From DATBLE01 sp046732255 (GTDB taxonomy: Bacteria; Actinomycetota; Thermoleophilia; Gaiellales; Gaiellaceae), in assembly GCA_046732255.1 (NCBI GenBank), contig JBKPMR010000018.1, positions 41,531-105,530 of the forward strand: 64,000 bases of DNA. The letters are read 5' to 3'. Position 1 is the stretch's first letter; every line of letters starts with the position of its first letter. The notes below the pieces were generated by a model. That model worked only from the letters and a program-made list of their open reading frames with translations. It did not search any database and had not been told where the DNA came from. Below, piece by piece: positions 7,302 through 17,757 of the stretch. A program made the translations under genes and the position numbers.

Positions 7302-9838
7302 CCGGTGTTTCGGAGCGCGGCCGCGATCCCGGCGATCGAGCGCAGGAGCGGAGGCCGCACCAGGTCGCGCTGCTCCTCGGTCGCAGCCGGATCGCGGTAC
7401 CGCGTGAGCAGCTCGACCTGGATCGCATTCATCGGGTCGACGTAGGGATTGCGCAGGTCGATCGAGCGCTGGACGACCGGGTGGCGGTCGAGCAGCCGCC
7501 GCGCCTCGACGATGTCGAGCACTGCCGCGACCGCCCGCTCGTGCTCCTCGGCGATCGTCCGGAAGAGGCGTTCGGGCTCGGCACCCGCCGGAACGAGGGC
7601 GAGGTAGCCGCGCGCGATCTCCAGGCTCGACTTGGCGAGCGTCATCTCCAGGTTCTCGACCAGCGAGCGGAAGAACGCGAAGGAGCGGTACAGGCGGCGA
7701 AGCTCGCGGACCGGGGCGGGTGCGAGCGCGGTCCCGCAGCCGTACCACGCGGGCAGCAGGCAGCGGTTCTGCGTCCAGGCGAAGACCCACGGGATCGCCC
7801 GGAGCGAGCGGAGGGCGTCGTCTCCGCCCGGTCGTCGGCTGGGCCGGGAGCCGAGCGCGAGCAGGGAGAGCTCGTCCACCGGGGTGAAGGAGGGGAAGAA
7901 GGCGGAGAACGCCGGTTCTTCCCAGACCAGGGCGCGGTAGGCCGCGTGCGCACGGTCGGACAGCGCGCTGAGGATGTCGTGCGCGCCGGGCGGCGCCGCT
8001 GCCTTTGCCAGCTTGGGGAACGCGGAGAGCAGCGTCGCCGAGAGTGCGGCCTCGAGGTTCCGGTAGGCGAGGCCGGGCAGTCCGTACTTGAAGGAGATCG
8101 TCTCGCCCTGCTCGGTCACCTTCAGCCGGCCCGGCGGGTGGCCGGGCGGCTGCGCGAGGATCGCCGCGTGCGTCGGCCCTCCGCCTCGGCCTGCGCTGCC
8201 GCCGCGCCCGTGGAAGATCGTCAACTCCACGCGGTGTCGGGCTGCGAGCGCCGCCAGCGCTTCCTGGGCCCGAAAGATCTCCCACTGCGCGGTCAGGTAG
8301 CCGCCGTCCTTGCCCGAGTCGGAGTAGCCGACCATCACCTCGAACCGGCGGCCGCGCGCCTCGACGAGACGCGCGAAACGCCGGTCGGCGAGCAGCTGGC
8401 CGACGATGCGCGGTGCCGCGCGCAGGTCGTCGATCGTCTCGAACAGCGGCACGGGCGAGAGCCGGGCGCCCGACTCCACGGCCAGGTCGATGGCGGCGTG
8501 GACGTCCGCGGCGGATGACGTCCCCGAGATGACGAGCGTGTCCAGCGCGTGCTCGCCGTGCCGCGCCTGCGCCCGCGCGGCCGCGGCGAACGTTCGCCGG
8601 GTCCTCGCCGTCGGCCGGGTGAGCTCGGACGCGTGGAGACGGACGTCGAGCTTCGCCAGGTGGAAGCCGAACAGCTCGACCCGGCGGCGCAGCGCCGCGA
8701 GCCGGCCCTCGGCCAGGCGTGCACCCCGATTAGCCCGCAGGCTGCGGTCGAGGAGCTCGAGATCGGCGACCAGCCCGTCCGGACCGTCGTATCCCCCGAT
8801 TCGCCGGACGACGGTCTCACCGAGCCGGTGCCAGACGAAGGACAGCTTCCGACGGTAGGGCTCGTCCGCGTTCTGGCTCCCGATCTGTCGAGCGTAGGCC
8901 GCCAGCTCGCGCTCGTCCCGACGGAGCGACTCGATCAGCTCGCCGGAAACGCCGACGAGCGTGCTCGCCACACCGAGGGTGGCGGCGAGCTCCCGGACCT
9001 CGCTCCGGTATCGCGTCAACGCCAGCCGCCGGGCCCGTTCGAGCGCCTCGCCGAGCGTCCTCGGACCGGCCGCCGGATTGCCGTCCTGGTCGCCGCCGAT
9101 CCAGGTTCCGAACCGGAGCGGCGAGCTCGCTTCGGGAATGCGGCGGCGGAGGTCGCGCAGGAGCAGCGGCGCGGCGTCCAGCAGGCTCTGCTCGAAGAAC
9201 CAGAGCCCGTGGCGGATCTCGTCGACGACGCGCGGGCGCTGGGAACGCACCTCGTCGGTCTGCCACAGACCGGTGATCTCCTCGGCCAGGGAGGCCGAGA
9301 TCTCGTCGCGGGCCGACAGCGGGAGCGCGGGATCGTCGAGCTGGTCGAGCAGGCGGTCGAGGCGGACGTGGGCCGCGAGTACCGTCCGCCTCGTCGCCTC
9401 GGTCGGGTGGGCGGTAAGGACGAGCTCGAGCGAGAGGCGGCGGGCGGCCGCGGCGAGTTGCCGCTTGGAGACGCCTGCGCGCTCGAGCTGCGCGAACGCA
9501 TCGACGAACGACTCGCGCGGGACGCGCTGCTCGTGCTCGTACTCGCGCCGGCGCCGGAGCCGGTGGTGCTGCTCGGCGAGGTTGGCGAGCTGGAAGTAGA
9601 GCGAGAACGCCCGGAGGACCTCGGCCTGGCGCTCGAGCGGAAGCGCGCCGACGGCGGCCGCGAGCGCGGCTCGTGCCCGGGCGCCGCCGGAGGCACGCGC
9701 GCGGCGAGACAGCTCCCGGATCCGCTCCTCGTCGGCGAGCAGCTCGTCTCCGCCCTGCTCGACCAGGACGCGGCCGAGGACGTCGCCGAGGAGGCGGACG
9801 TCGCGGCGCAGAGCGGCGTCGGGGTTGGCCGTGCTCAT
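7298..9838 (-). CDS. ppc: Phosphoenolpyruvate carboxylase
   Basis: Cytosolic anaplerotic enzyme that carboxylates PEP to oxaloacetate, 846 aa (family about 880-950, slightly compact). Visible motifs: LTAHPTEATRR with the catalytic His, GGDQDGNP, MVGYSDSGKDGG, the catalytic loop FHGRGGSAGRGGGP, and the conserved C-terminal RNTG. Start ATG 9838 has only a weak ribosome-binding site. It is divergent from a small membrane-protein gene. Its stop codon lies in a REP-like palindrome. It supplies oxaloacetate for the aspartate family and replenishes the TCA cycle that feeds glutamate synthesis. Confidence 0.96.
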   Translation of the reverse strand: MSTANPDAALRRDVRLLGDVLGRVLVEQGGDELLADEERIRELSRRARASGGARARAALAAAVGALPLERQAEVLRAFSLYFQLANLAEQHHRLRRRREYEHEQRVPRESFVDAFAQLERAGVSKRQLAAAARRLSLELVLTAHPTEATRRTVLAAHVRLDRLLDQLDDPALPLSARDEISASLAEEITGLWQTDEVRSQRPRVVDEIRHGLWFFEQSLLDAAPLLLRDLRRRIPEASSPLRFGTWIGGDQDGNPAAGPRTLGEALERARRLALTRYRSEVRELAATLGVASTLVGVSGELIESLRRDERELAAYARQIGSQNADEPYRRKLSFVWHRLGETVVRRIGGYDGPDGLVADLELLDRSLRANRGARLAEGRLAALRRRVELFGFHLAKLDVRLHASELTRPTARTRRTFAAAARAQARHGEHALDTLVISGTSSAADVHAAIDLAVESGARLSPVPLFETIDDLRAAPRIVGQLLADRRFARLVEARGRRFEVMVGYSDSGKDGGYLTAQWEIFRAQEALAALAARHRVELTIFHGRGGSAGRGGGPTHAAILAQPPGHPPGRLKVTEQGETISFKYGLPGLAYRNLEAALSATLLSAFPKLAKAAAPPGAHDILSALSDRAHAAYRALVWEEPAFSAFFPSFTPVDELSLLALGSRPSRRPGGDDALRSLRAIPWVFAWTQNRCLLPAWYGCGTALAPAPVRELRRLYRSFAFFRSLVENLEMTLAKSSLEIARGYLALVPAGAEPERLFRTIAEEHERAVAAVLDIVEARRLLDRHPVVQRSIDLRNPYVDPMNAIQVELLTRYRDPAATEEQRDLVRPPLLRSIAGIAAALRNTG

Positions 9839-9902
9839 CGGTCGCCCGGTCTACGGTCTGGGCGCGGAGAGGTCATCACAGCGAGCCGTCGAATGCGAGC
9901 GC

Positions 9903-10577
9903 ATGGCGGACGACCGCGATTCGGCCGTGCTGACGACCTTGACCACCGAGCACTTCACGCTCCAGGGAGCGCGCTCGCAGACGGTCTCCGAAACGATGGG
10001 TCGCTCGGCGCTCTACCTGGGCTCCCTCTCGAGCGCGTTGATCGCCCTTGGCTTCGTCAGCCAGGCCTCGGGCAGCGGCGACCTCTTCGACGTCTTCACC
10101 CTGATCGTTCTGCCCACCGTCTACGTGCTCGGCATCTTCACCTTCGTTCGGCTCGTCGAGCTGTCGGTGGAGGACGTCTTCTACGGGCGTGCGATCAACA
10201 GGATCCGCCACTACTACCTCGTCCAGGCCGGCGAGGACGCGCGCTACTTCCTCATGTCGGGCAACGACGATGCACCTGGAGTGCTGCGCAACATGGGCAT
10301 CACCGTCACGCGCTGGCAACTCTACTTCACCGCCTCGGCAGCGATCGCGGTGGTCAACAGCGTTGTCGCCGGTACGGCCGCGGCCTTCGCGGTCGATGTC
10401 GCGTTCGACCCGCACCTCGCTGTGTCGATCACCTCGGGCGCGCTGGTCGCGCTCGCGTCGTTTGTCCTCCATCTGCGAGCCGACCGCGCTCGCCACGAAC
10501 ACGGCGTCCCGATCGACCCGCTGTTCCCGTCCTCGGGCCAGAGCCCACCCCCGGCTAACGCTGCTACGGACGGGTGA
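9903..10577 (+). CDS. Small four-helix membrane protein of unknown function
   Basis: 224-aa protein I do not recognise by name. A soluble N-terminus (LTTEHFTLQGARSQT) is followed by four hydrophobic segments: about residues 39-57, 61-84, 140-160 and 172-190, with a polar loop between the second and third. No catalytic or binding motif is evident. ATG 9903 was chosen over an upstream in-frame start because the earlier codons overlap the ppc start region antisense and look non-coding. Its 3' end overlaps the convergent ilvD gene by 14 bp. Confidence 0.7.
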   Translation: MADDRDSAVLTTLTTEHFTLQGARSQTVSETMGRSALYLGSLSSALIALGFVSQASGSGDLFDVFTLIVLPTVYVLGIFTFVRLVELSVEDVFYGRAINRIRHYYLVQAGEDARYFLMSGNDDAPGVLRNMGITVTRWQLYFTASAAIAVVNSVVAGTAAAFAVDVAFDPHLAVSITSGALVALASFVLHLRADRARHEHGVPIDPLFPSSGQSPPPANAATDG

Positions 10578-12258
10578 TCGCGCCCTCGCTCGCCGACGAG
10601 ACGAGGGCCGCGTACTTCGCCAGCACGCCGCCCTCGTAACGGGGCGGTGGAGGCGACCAGTCGGCCAGCCGGGCGGCGATCTCGTCCTCGGACAGCTCGA
10701 CCCGCAGCTCGCCGTTCTCGACGTCGATCACGATCGCGTCCCCCTCCTGGAGCGCGGCGATCGGCCCGCCGCGGAACGCCTCGGGGACGACGTGCCCGAC
10801 CATGAAGCCGTGCGTCGCACCAGAGAAGCGGCCGTCGGTGATCAGCGCGACTGAGTCGCCGAGGCCCTCGCCGATGATCGCGCCGGTGACCTGGAGCATC
10901 TCGGGCATGCCGGGCGCGCCCGCAGGGCCCTCGTAGCGGATCACGACCACGTCGCCGGGCTGGATCGACTTCGCCTTCACCGCCGCGAACGCGTCCTGCT
11001 CGTTGTCGAAGACCCGCGCCGGCCCGCGGTGCTGCGTCCGGCCGACGGTCAGCTTGACCACGCAGCCGTCGGGAGCGAGGTTGCCCTTCAGGATCCGGAG
11101 CGATCCGCTCGGCTTGATCGGCGACTCGATCGTCGCCACCACCTCCTGACCGGGTGTCTCCACGACCGCGGTCGCGACCTCACCGATGGTCCGCCCGTCC
11201 ACCGTCGGCAGCTCGCCGTGGACGAGCCCGTGCTTGGCGAGCTCGCGCGCGACGAGCGCGACCCCGCCGGCGCGGTACACGTCGGTGGCGTGGAATCTGC
11301 CCCACGGCTTCATGTCCGCGAGCACCGGCGTCTGCGAGGCGATCCGGTCGAAGTCGTCGATCGTGAAGTCGATGCCGAACTCGCGGGCAATCGCGAGCAG
11401 GTGCAGCAACCCGTTCGTCGAGCCGCCGGTTGCGACCACCGAGGCGGCCGCGTTCTCGATCGACGCCCGGGTGACGATCTGCGACGGGCGGACGTCGCGC
11501 TTCACGAGGTCGACCGCGAGCCGTCCACACTCCGCCGCCGCCTCGGCCTTCTTCGGCGACAGCGCCGGGATGCCGTTCAGTCCCGGCGGGCTGATCCCGA
11601 GGAACTCGAGGATCGTGGACATCGTGTTTGCCGTGAACTGCCCACCGCAGGCGCCCGCGCCGGGGCAGGCGACCGACTCGAGCTCGTGGAGGTCCTCGGC
11701 GCTGACGGTGCCGGCGGCGTAGCCGCCGATCGCCTCGTACACGTCGGCGACCGTGACGTCCTTGCCCCGGAACACGCCGGGTGCGATCGAGCCCGTGTAA
11801 AGGACGACGGCCGGGATGTCGAGCCGGCCCAGCGCCATCACGGCAGCCGGGTTCGTCTTGTCGCAGGCGACCAGGCAGACGAGCCCGTCGAACAGGTGGC
11901 CGCGGGAGACGAGCTCGATCGAGTCGGCGATCACCTCCCGCGAGACCAGGCTCGCGCGCATCCCCTCGGTGCCCATCGAGACGCCGTCCGAGACGGCGAT
12001 CGTGTTGAACTCCATCGGCGTCCCGCCGCCCTGGCGGATCCCGCGCTTCACGTCCTGCGCCAGCTCGCGCTGGTTCAGGTTGCACGGCATCGTCTCGATC
12101 CACGTCGTCGCGACGCCGATCAGCGGCTTGGCGAGATCGTCGTCGGTGAACCCGACCGCCTTCAGCATCGACCGCGCGCCGGCGCGGTCGGGGCCGTCGG
12201 TGATCGCGGCGCTGTGACGCTTGGCCGGATCGGTCGGCCCGGAGTACGGATCGCTCAT
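10564..12258 (-). CDS. ilvD: Dihydroxy-acid dehydratase
   Basis: Fe-S enzyme that dehydrates dihydroxyisovalerate and dihydroxymethylvalerate to the 2-keto acids in valine and isoleucine synthesis, 564 aa, normal length. The cluster-ligating cysteines are in MPCNLNQ, VACDKTNP and GACGGQFTANTM. It is the last gene of the leuA-leuB-ilvBNCD operon, starting 9 bp after ilvC. It overlaps the convergent membrane-protein gene at its 3' end. Confidence 0.96.
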   Translation of the reverse strand: MSDPYSGPTDPAKRHSAAITDGPDRAGARSMLKAVGFTDDDLAKPLIGVATTWIETMPCNLNQRELAQDVKRGIRQGGGTPMEFNTIAVSDGVSMGTEGMRASLVSREVIADSIELVSRGHLFDGLVCLVACDKTNPAAVMALGRLDIPAVVLYTGSIAPGVFRGKDVTVADVYEAIGGYAAGTVSAEDLHELESVACPGAGACGGQFTANTMSTILEFLGISPPGLNGIPALSPKKAEAAAECGRLAVDLVKRDVRPSQIVTRASIENAAASVVATGGSTNGLLHLLAIAREFGIDFTIDDFDRIASQTPVLADMKPWGRFHATDVYRAGGVALVARELAKHGLVHGELPTVDGRTIGEVATAVVETPGQEVVATIESPIKPSGSLRILKGNLAPDGCVVKLTVGRTQHRGPARVFDNEQDAFAAVKAKSIQPGDVVVIRYEGPAGAPGMPEMLQVTGAIIGEGLGDSVALITDGRFSGATHGFMVGHVVPEAFRGGPIAALQEGDAIVIDVENGELRVELSEDEIAARLADWSPPPPRYEGGVLAKYAALVSSASEGAITRP

Positions 12259-12267
12259 GGGCCGATC

Positions 12268-13302
<1,035 letters not shown>

Positions 13303-13328
13303 GAAGCTCCTTTCTACCGATGCAGTGG

Positions 13329-13838
13329 TCAGCTGAGGACGCGTTGACGGTTCGGGCGTCGGACGGCTGCTCGTTTCAGCCCGATCCTGCCGGTCCGGGA
13401 CAGCTCGCGGATGCCGTGCGGGCGGAGCAGCTCCTCGAACGAGTCGATCTGCTCCGGCTCGCCGACGACCTCGAACACCATCGACTCGGGGCCGACGTCG
13501 GCGACCCTCGCGTTGAACACGTCGGCGAGGGCCATCAGCTCGGCCCGGCGCTCCGGCGGGGCGGCGATCGAGATCAGCGCCAGCTCGCGCTCGACCGCCT
13601 CGCCCGCCTCGAGCTCCCGCACGCGGAGGACGTTGACGAGCTTGTGCATCTGCTTCTCGATCTGCGCCAGCGGCTGGTGCTCGCAGTTCACGCGCAGGGT
13701 GATCGACGAGACGTCGTGGCGCTCGGTCGGGCCGACGGCCAGGCTCTCGATGTTGTAGCCGCGCCGGGCAAACAGCTGGCAGACGCGTACGAGCGCGCCC
13801 GGCTTGTTCTCGACCAGCACGGAGAGGGTGTGGATCAT
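13329..13838 (-). CDS. ilvN: Acetolactate synthase small (regulatory) subunit
   Basis: ACT-domain subunit that activates IlvB and confers valine feedback control, 169 aa, typical length. The N-terminal ACT domain MIHTLSVLVENKPGALVRV and GYNIESLAVGPTE are classic IlvN/IlvH sequence. Its ATG overlaps the ilvB stop (ATGA), so it is translationally coupled to the catalytic subunit. ilvC follows after 26 bp. Confidence 0.95.
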   Translation of the reverse strand: MIHTLSVLVENKPGALVRVCQLFARRGYNIESLAVGPTERHDVSSITLRVNCEHQPLAQIEKQMHKLVNVLRVRELEAGEAVERELALISIAAPPERRAELMALADVFNARVADVGPESMVFEVVGEPEQIDSFEELLRPHGIRELSRTGRIGLKRAAVRRPNRQRVLS

Positions 13839-15571
13839 CCGCCGACCGCCTTGATCGGCGCGGGCGCCGGCTCCGGTTCCTCGTACTCGAGCATGTCGAC
13901 GGCGGCCGCGCCGGCAGGGATCATCGGGAAGCACTGCTCGTGGGCGTCGACCCGTGCGTCGACCACCGCCGTCCGTCCGCACGTCAGCGCCTCGCTCAGC
14001 GCGTCCTCGAGCTCGCTCTCGTCGGACACGGTGAATCCGACCGCTCCGTAGGCACGGGCGAGCAGTGCGTAGTCCGGCACGGCGTTGGTGAGGTGCACGT
14101 GGGAACGGCGCTCATCGAAGAACATGCTCTGCCACTGATTGACCATGCCCAGGTAGCCGTTGTTCACGACGACGGCCACGATCGGCAAGTCCTCGAGCAC
14201 CGCGGTTGCGAGCTCCTGGCTCGTCATCTGGAAGCAGCCGTCGCCGTCGACGCAGACCACGGTTGCGTCCGGTCGTGCCGCCTTCGCCCCGACTGCCGCG
14301 GGGATCCCGTAGCCCATCGTGCCGAGCCCGCCCGAGGTGATGAAGCTGCGCGGACGGTCGCAGAGCAGGTACTGCATCGCCCACATCTGGTGCTGGCCGA
14401 CGCCGGTCGTCCAGATCACGTCGTCGCGGCCGGCGGTCAGCTCCTGGAGCGTCTCGAGCACCTTCTGCGGCTTGAGGTCGCCGCCTGCCCCATAGCGGAG
14501 GGGGAACTGCCCCCGCCACTCCTCGATCCTCCGCAGCCACGCCTCCGGCGGGGAGGTCCGGCCGCTTGCGCGCAGGCTGCGGACCTGCGCGGCGAGGTCG
14601 GCGAGGATCTGCTTCAGCGGGCCCACGACCGGAATGTCGGCGCGGCGGAGCTTGTCGATCTCGGCGGCGTCGATGTCGAGGTGGACAACCGTGGCGCCCG
14701 GGGCGAACGCGTCGAGCTTCCCGGTCACCCGGTCGTCGAACCGCGCCCCGACCGAGACCAGCACGTCGCAGTTGTTCATCGCCAGGTTCGACCACTTCGG
14801 GCCGTGCATGCCGGGCCAGCCGAAGTGCAGCTCGTGCGTCTCCGGGAAGGCGCTCTTCGCCATCAGGGTCGTCACCACCGGCAACTTCCCTGCCTCGGCG
14901 AGCTCGAGCAGCTCGCCGCAGGCGTCGGCGTTCAGCGTGCCGCCGCCGACGTACAGGACCGGCTTCTCGGCGGATGCGATCCGGCGGGCCGCCTCGGCGA
15001 TCTGCCGGGCGTGGCCGCGCACCGGCGGCCGCCAGCCGGGCAGGTCGACGCCCTCGGGGTAGCTGAAGTCGAGCTCGGCCTCCTGGAGGTCGCGCGGGAT
15101 GTCCACGAGGACGGGGCCGCAGCGGCCGGTGCGGGCCACGTGGAACGCGGCCTTGAGCACGTGTGGGATCTCCTCGACGTCCTGAACGAGCCACGAGTGC
15201 TTGACGATCGGCGTGGTCACGCCGGTGATGTCGCACTCCTGGAACGCGTCGGTGCCGATCAGGTGGCTGCGGACCTGGCCGGTGATGCAGACGAGCGGCG
15301 TGGAGTCCATCCAGGCGTCGGCGATCGGGGTGACGAGGTTCGTCGCACCGGGACCTGAGGTCGCGATCGCAACTCCGACCCGGCCGGAAGCGCGTGCATA
15401 CCCCTCGGCCATGTGGCCGGCGCCCTGCTCGTGCCGGGCGAGGACGTGCCGGACGGTCGTGCCACGGGCGAACGCGTCGTAGACGGGCAGAATCGCTCCG
15501 CCCGGGATTCCGAAGGCGACGTCGACCCCCTCGGCCTCGAGCGAACGGAGAACGGCATCCGCCCCGTTCAC
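13835..15571 (-). CDS. ilvB: Acetolactate synthase large (catalytic) subunit
   Basis: ThDP- and FAD-dependent enzyme joining two pyruvates, or pyruvate with 2-ketobutyrate, 578 aa. It shows the glutamate-bearing RHEQGAGHMAEGYARASG motif, the FAD/central domain, and the ThDP-binding GDGCF...NN motif (VVVNNGYLGM). GTG 15571 was chosen because it overlaps the upstream gene's TGA (GTGA), has GGAG nine bases before it and matches the family N-terminus (ADAVLRSLEAEGVDVAFGIPGG trimmed: LEAEGVDVAFGIPGG). Next is ilvN. Confidence 0.95.
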   Translation of the reverse strand: MNGADAVLRSLEAEGVDVAFGIPGGAILPVYDAFARGTTVRHVLARHEQGAGHMAEGYARASGRVGVAIATSGPGATNLVTPIADAWMDSTPLVCITGQVRSHLIGTDAFQECDITGVTTPIVKHSWLVQDVEEIPHVLKAAFHVARTGRCGPVLVDIPRDLQEAELDFSYPEGVDLPGWRPPVRGHARQIAEAARRIASAEKPVLYVGGGTLNADACGELLELAEAGKLPVVTTLMAKSAFPETHELHFGWPGMHGPKWSNLAMNNCDVLVSVGARFDDRVTGKLDAFAPGATVVHLDIDAAEIDKLRRADIPVVGPLKQILADLAAQVRSLRASGRTSPPEAWLRRIEEWRGQFPLRYGAGGDLKPQKVLETLQELTAGRDDVIWTTGVGQHQMWAMQYLLCDRPRSFITSGGLGTMGYGIPAAVGAKAARPDATVVCVDGDGCFQMTSQELATAVLEDLPIVAVVVNNGYLGMVNQWQSMFFDERRSHVHLTNAVPDYALLARAYGAVGFTVSDESELEDALSEALTCGRTAVVDARVDAHEQCFPMIPAGAAAVDMLEYEEPEPAPAPIKAVGG

Positions 15572-16506
15572 GCTGCAAACTCCACGTCGGTGCGGCTGCT
15601 CGGCATCAGCTCGAGCACGGCGTCCATGAAATCGCGCGTGGTCGCCGCCGGGCCGGCGCGTCCCGCCACGTCGGCGGTGCGGACGCCCGAGGCCAGCGCG
15701 GTCGAGACCGCACGCTCGAGCGTGCGTCCGGCGGCCTGCTGCCCAAGCCCCTCGGAGAGCATCAGCGAGGCGGCGAGCAGCATGCCGCTCGGGTTGGCCA
15801 CCCCCTGGCCGGCGATGTCCGGAGCGGACCCGTGCGTAGGGCCGAAGATTCCCGGCCCGGTCTGGGAAAGACGCCCCGAGGCGACGATCCGGGAGCCGTT
15901 GCGACTGGCGGCGGCGATGTCCGAGACGAGCTCGGCATGCTCCCGCTGGGTGACGACGACGCAAAAGCCGTCCGGTGCGTTCATCAGCCGCGGCAGCGCC
16001 TCGCTCAGCGAGAGCCGCTCGACCTCGACGCCGGGATGGCGGTCGGCCTCCCACGAGACGAACGTGCTCCACGTCGGGCCGTCGCCGACGGCGGCGACCT
16101 TGGCCTTGCGCGAGCGGGCGAGGTCGAAGGCGCGCCGGACGACGAACGGCTCCATCTGGTCGTCGAGCGGGCTGACGACGGCGATGTCACCGTCGGGGAG
16201 GCGAACGCGCTGGACGCGCCAGGTCAGGTCGAGCTCGGCCTTCACGCCTTCGAGCGCGGGCTCCTTCGTCAGCGCGACGAGGACCGCGTCCGCGCGGCGG
16301 CAGGCGTCGCGTGTCTCGGGCGGCAGCGGGTTGCCGTAGCGGCTGACCGCTTCGCCGGCAAACGGGACGTGGGCCTCCTCGACGCGGAAGCGGTGCAGGC
16401 GACCCGCCTCGGCCAGTGCACGGCTCGCCTCAGCCATCAACTCCGGGCCAATCCCGTCACCGCTCAGGCAGGCGACCGTGAAGGTCTGTTGGCTTGGACT
16501 TCTCAT
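15568..16506 (-). CDS. Divergent 3-isopropylmalate dehydrogenase-like protein, catalytic residues altered
   Basis: 312 aa, about 40 shorter than LeuB. The ends match the isocitrate/isopropylmalate dehydrogenase family: LSGDGIGPELM at the N-terminus and HGSAPDIAGQGVANP in the NAD-binding region. By my alignment to Thermus LeuB, the segment carrying the catalytic Tyr is missing, the catalytic Lys of DKANV is replaced (VGDGPTW), and the metal-ligand GDILSD reads AELVSD. Position between leuA and ilvB, with ATGA and GTGA overlaps, predicts a leucine-pathway role, but activity is doubtful. No leuC or leuD is present in the window. Confidence 0.75.
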   Translation of the reverse strand: MRSPSQQTFTVACLSGDGIGPELMAEASRALAEAGRLHRFRVEEAHVPFAGEAVSRYGNPLPPETRDACRRADAVLVALTKEPALEGVKAELDLTWRVQRVRLPDGDIAVVSPLDDQMEPFVVRRAFDLARSRKAKVAAVGDGPTWSTFVSWEADRHPGVEVERLSLSEALPRLMNAPDGFCVVVTQREHAELVSDIAAASRNGSRIVASGRLSQTGPGIFGPTHGSAPDIAGQGVANPSGMLLAASLMLSEGLGQQAAGRTLERAVSTALASGVRTADVAGRAGPAATTRDFMDAVLELMPSSRTDVEFAA

Positions 16507-17651
16507 TGGACCGGCACCTCCTCGAAGACGTCGTAGAGGGTCACCGCCTTGCGCTCGTCGGCAAGCCGCTTGAACCGTGTGAAGGCGGCGCGGAGCTCGT
16601 CCGCGGGCAGGTCGATCCCGGCGTCCGCGCACGCGCGGGCGAAGGCATGCCGGCCTGAGTGCTTGCCGAGCGGCAGCGTCATCGTCAGCCCGAGCTCCTC
16701 GGGATCCATGATCTGGTAGGTGGCGAGGTCCTTCAGCAGCCCGTCCTGGTGGATGCCGGCCTCGTGGGCGAAGGCGTTCGCCCCGACGATCGCCTTGTTC
16801 CGCTGGACGGTGTAGCCGGTCAGCCGAGAGACGAGCGCCGACGACACGCCGATCTCGCCGACGTTGACGCCGGTCACGGCCCGAAGCTCGTCGGCGCGGA
16901 CGCGCAGCGCCATGACGACTTCCTCGAGCGCGGCGTTTCCCGCCCGCTCGCCGATCCCGTTCACCGTGCACTCGACCTGCGTCGCACCGGCGCGGATGCC
17001 GGAGATCGTGTTGGCGACCGCCAGGCCGAGGTCGTTGTGGCAATGGACGGACAGGACGACCTCGCGGAGCTCGGGACAGAGCTCCTGCATGCGGCGGAGG
17101 AAGGCCTCGTGCTCGTCGGGCAGGCAGTAGCCGACCGTGTCCGGAAGGTTGATCGTGGTCGCGCCGGCCGCGATCGCCTCGCGGCAGACGTCGGCGAGGT
17201 ACGGCGGGTCCGAGCGGGTCGCGTCCTCGGCCGAGAACTCGACCTCGTCGGCGCGGGCAGCGGCGACGGCGACGCTCGCCCGCACGCGCTCGAGCACCTG
17301 GGCCGGCTCGAGCTGGAGCTTCCGTTCCATGTGCAGCGCGCTCGTCGCGATGAAGACGTGGATCCGCGAGCGGCGCGCGCCGGCGACGGCGTCGGCCGCG
17401 GCCTCGAGGTCGTCGGGCTCGGTGCGGGCGAGGGCGGCGACGGTGGGACGGGTCACGGCCGCTGCGACCGCGCGTACGCCCTCGAAGTCGCCGGGCGACG
17501 AGATCGGGAAGCCCGCCTCGATCACGTCCACGCCGAGGCGCTCGAGCTGGGCGGCGATTTCCGCCTTCTCGTCAGGCTGAAGTGCGATGCCCGGCGACTG
17601 CTCGCCGTCGCGAAGGGTGGTGTCGAAGATCGTGATCCTGCGGTTGGACAA
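16503..17651 (-). CDS. leuA: 2-isopropylmalate synthase, short form without regulatory domain
   Basis: Condenses acetyl-CoA with 2-ketoisovalerate in the first committed leucine step, 382 aa. TIM barrel with TTLRDGEQSPG, the metal-binding HCHNDLGLAVAN and NGIGERAGNAALEE, all LeuA-type; the linker region GIHQDGLLKD and GKHSGRHAF follows. It ends where the roughly 120-residue LeuA dimerisation/leucine-sensing domain should begin. Start is TTG 17651 with GGAGGAAC upstream. It lies downstream of a branched-chain leader peptide. Alternative assignments (homocitrate or citramalate synthase) are less likely from the motifs. Confidence 0.88.
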   Translation of the reverse strand: MSNRRITIFDTTLRDGEQSPGIALQPDEKAEIAAQLERLGVDVIEAGFPISSPGDFEGVRAVAAAVTRPTVAALARTEPDDLEAAADAVAGARRSRIHVFIATSALHMERKLQLEPAQVLERVRASVAVAAARADEVEFSAEDATRSDPPYLADVCREAIAAGATTINLPDTVGYCLPDEHEAFLRRMQELCPELREVVLSVHCHNDLGLAVANTISGIRAGATQVECTVNGIGERAGNAALEEVVMALRVRADELRAVTGVNVGEIGVSSALVSRLTGYTVQRNKAIVGANAFAHEAGIHQDGLLKDLATYQIMDPEELGLTMTLPLGKHSGRHAFARACADAGIDLPADELRAAFTRFKRLADERKAVTLYDVFEEVPVQ

Positions 17652-17739
17652 CGGAGTTCCTCCTCGTCTCGTCCCGTCCGGGGACGTACCGGTGGTGTGA
17701 AGCGGTCGGCGTGTGCGCTGCGAAGCGCGTGGTCGCGTA

Positions 17740-17757
17740 CTCCCCCTAGAGGGGGAG
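17740..17757 (-). promoter_or_regulatory. Hairpin overlapping the leader-peptide stop codon
   Basis: Perfect 7-bp stem CTCCCCC/GGGGGAG with a 4-nt loop containing the leader stop. A ribosome stalled on the Ile-Leu-Val codons would prevent it forming, so it could be a pause or anti-antiterminator hairpin. No U-tract follows. Confidence 0.55.

Noticed and set aside
15572..16072. N-terminally extended acetolactate synthase frame
   Set aside because: Extension overlaps the LeuB-like gene in another frame; GTG 15571 gives the family length and a GTGA overlap.
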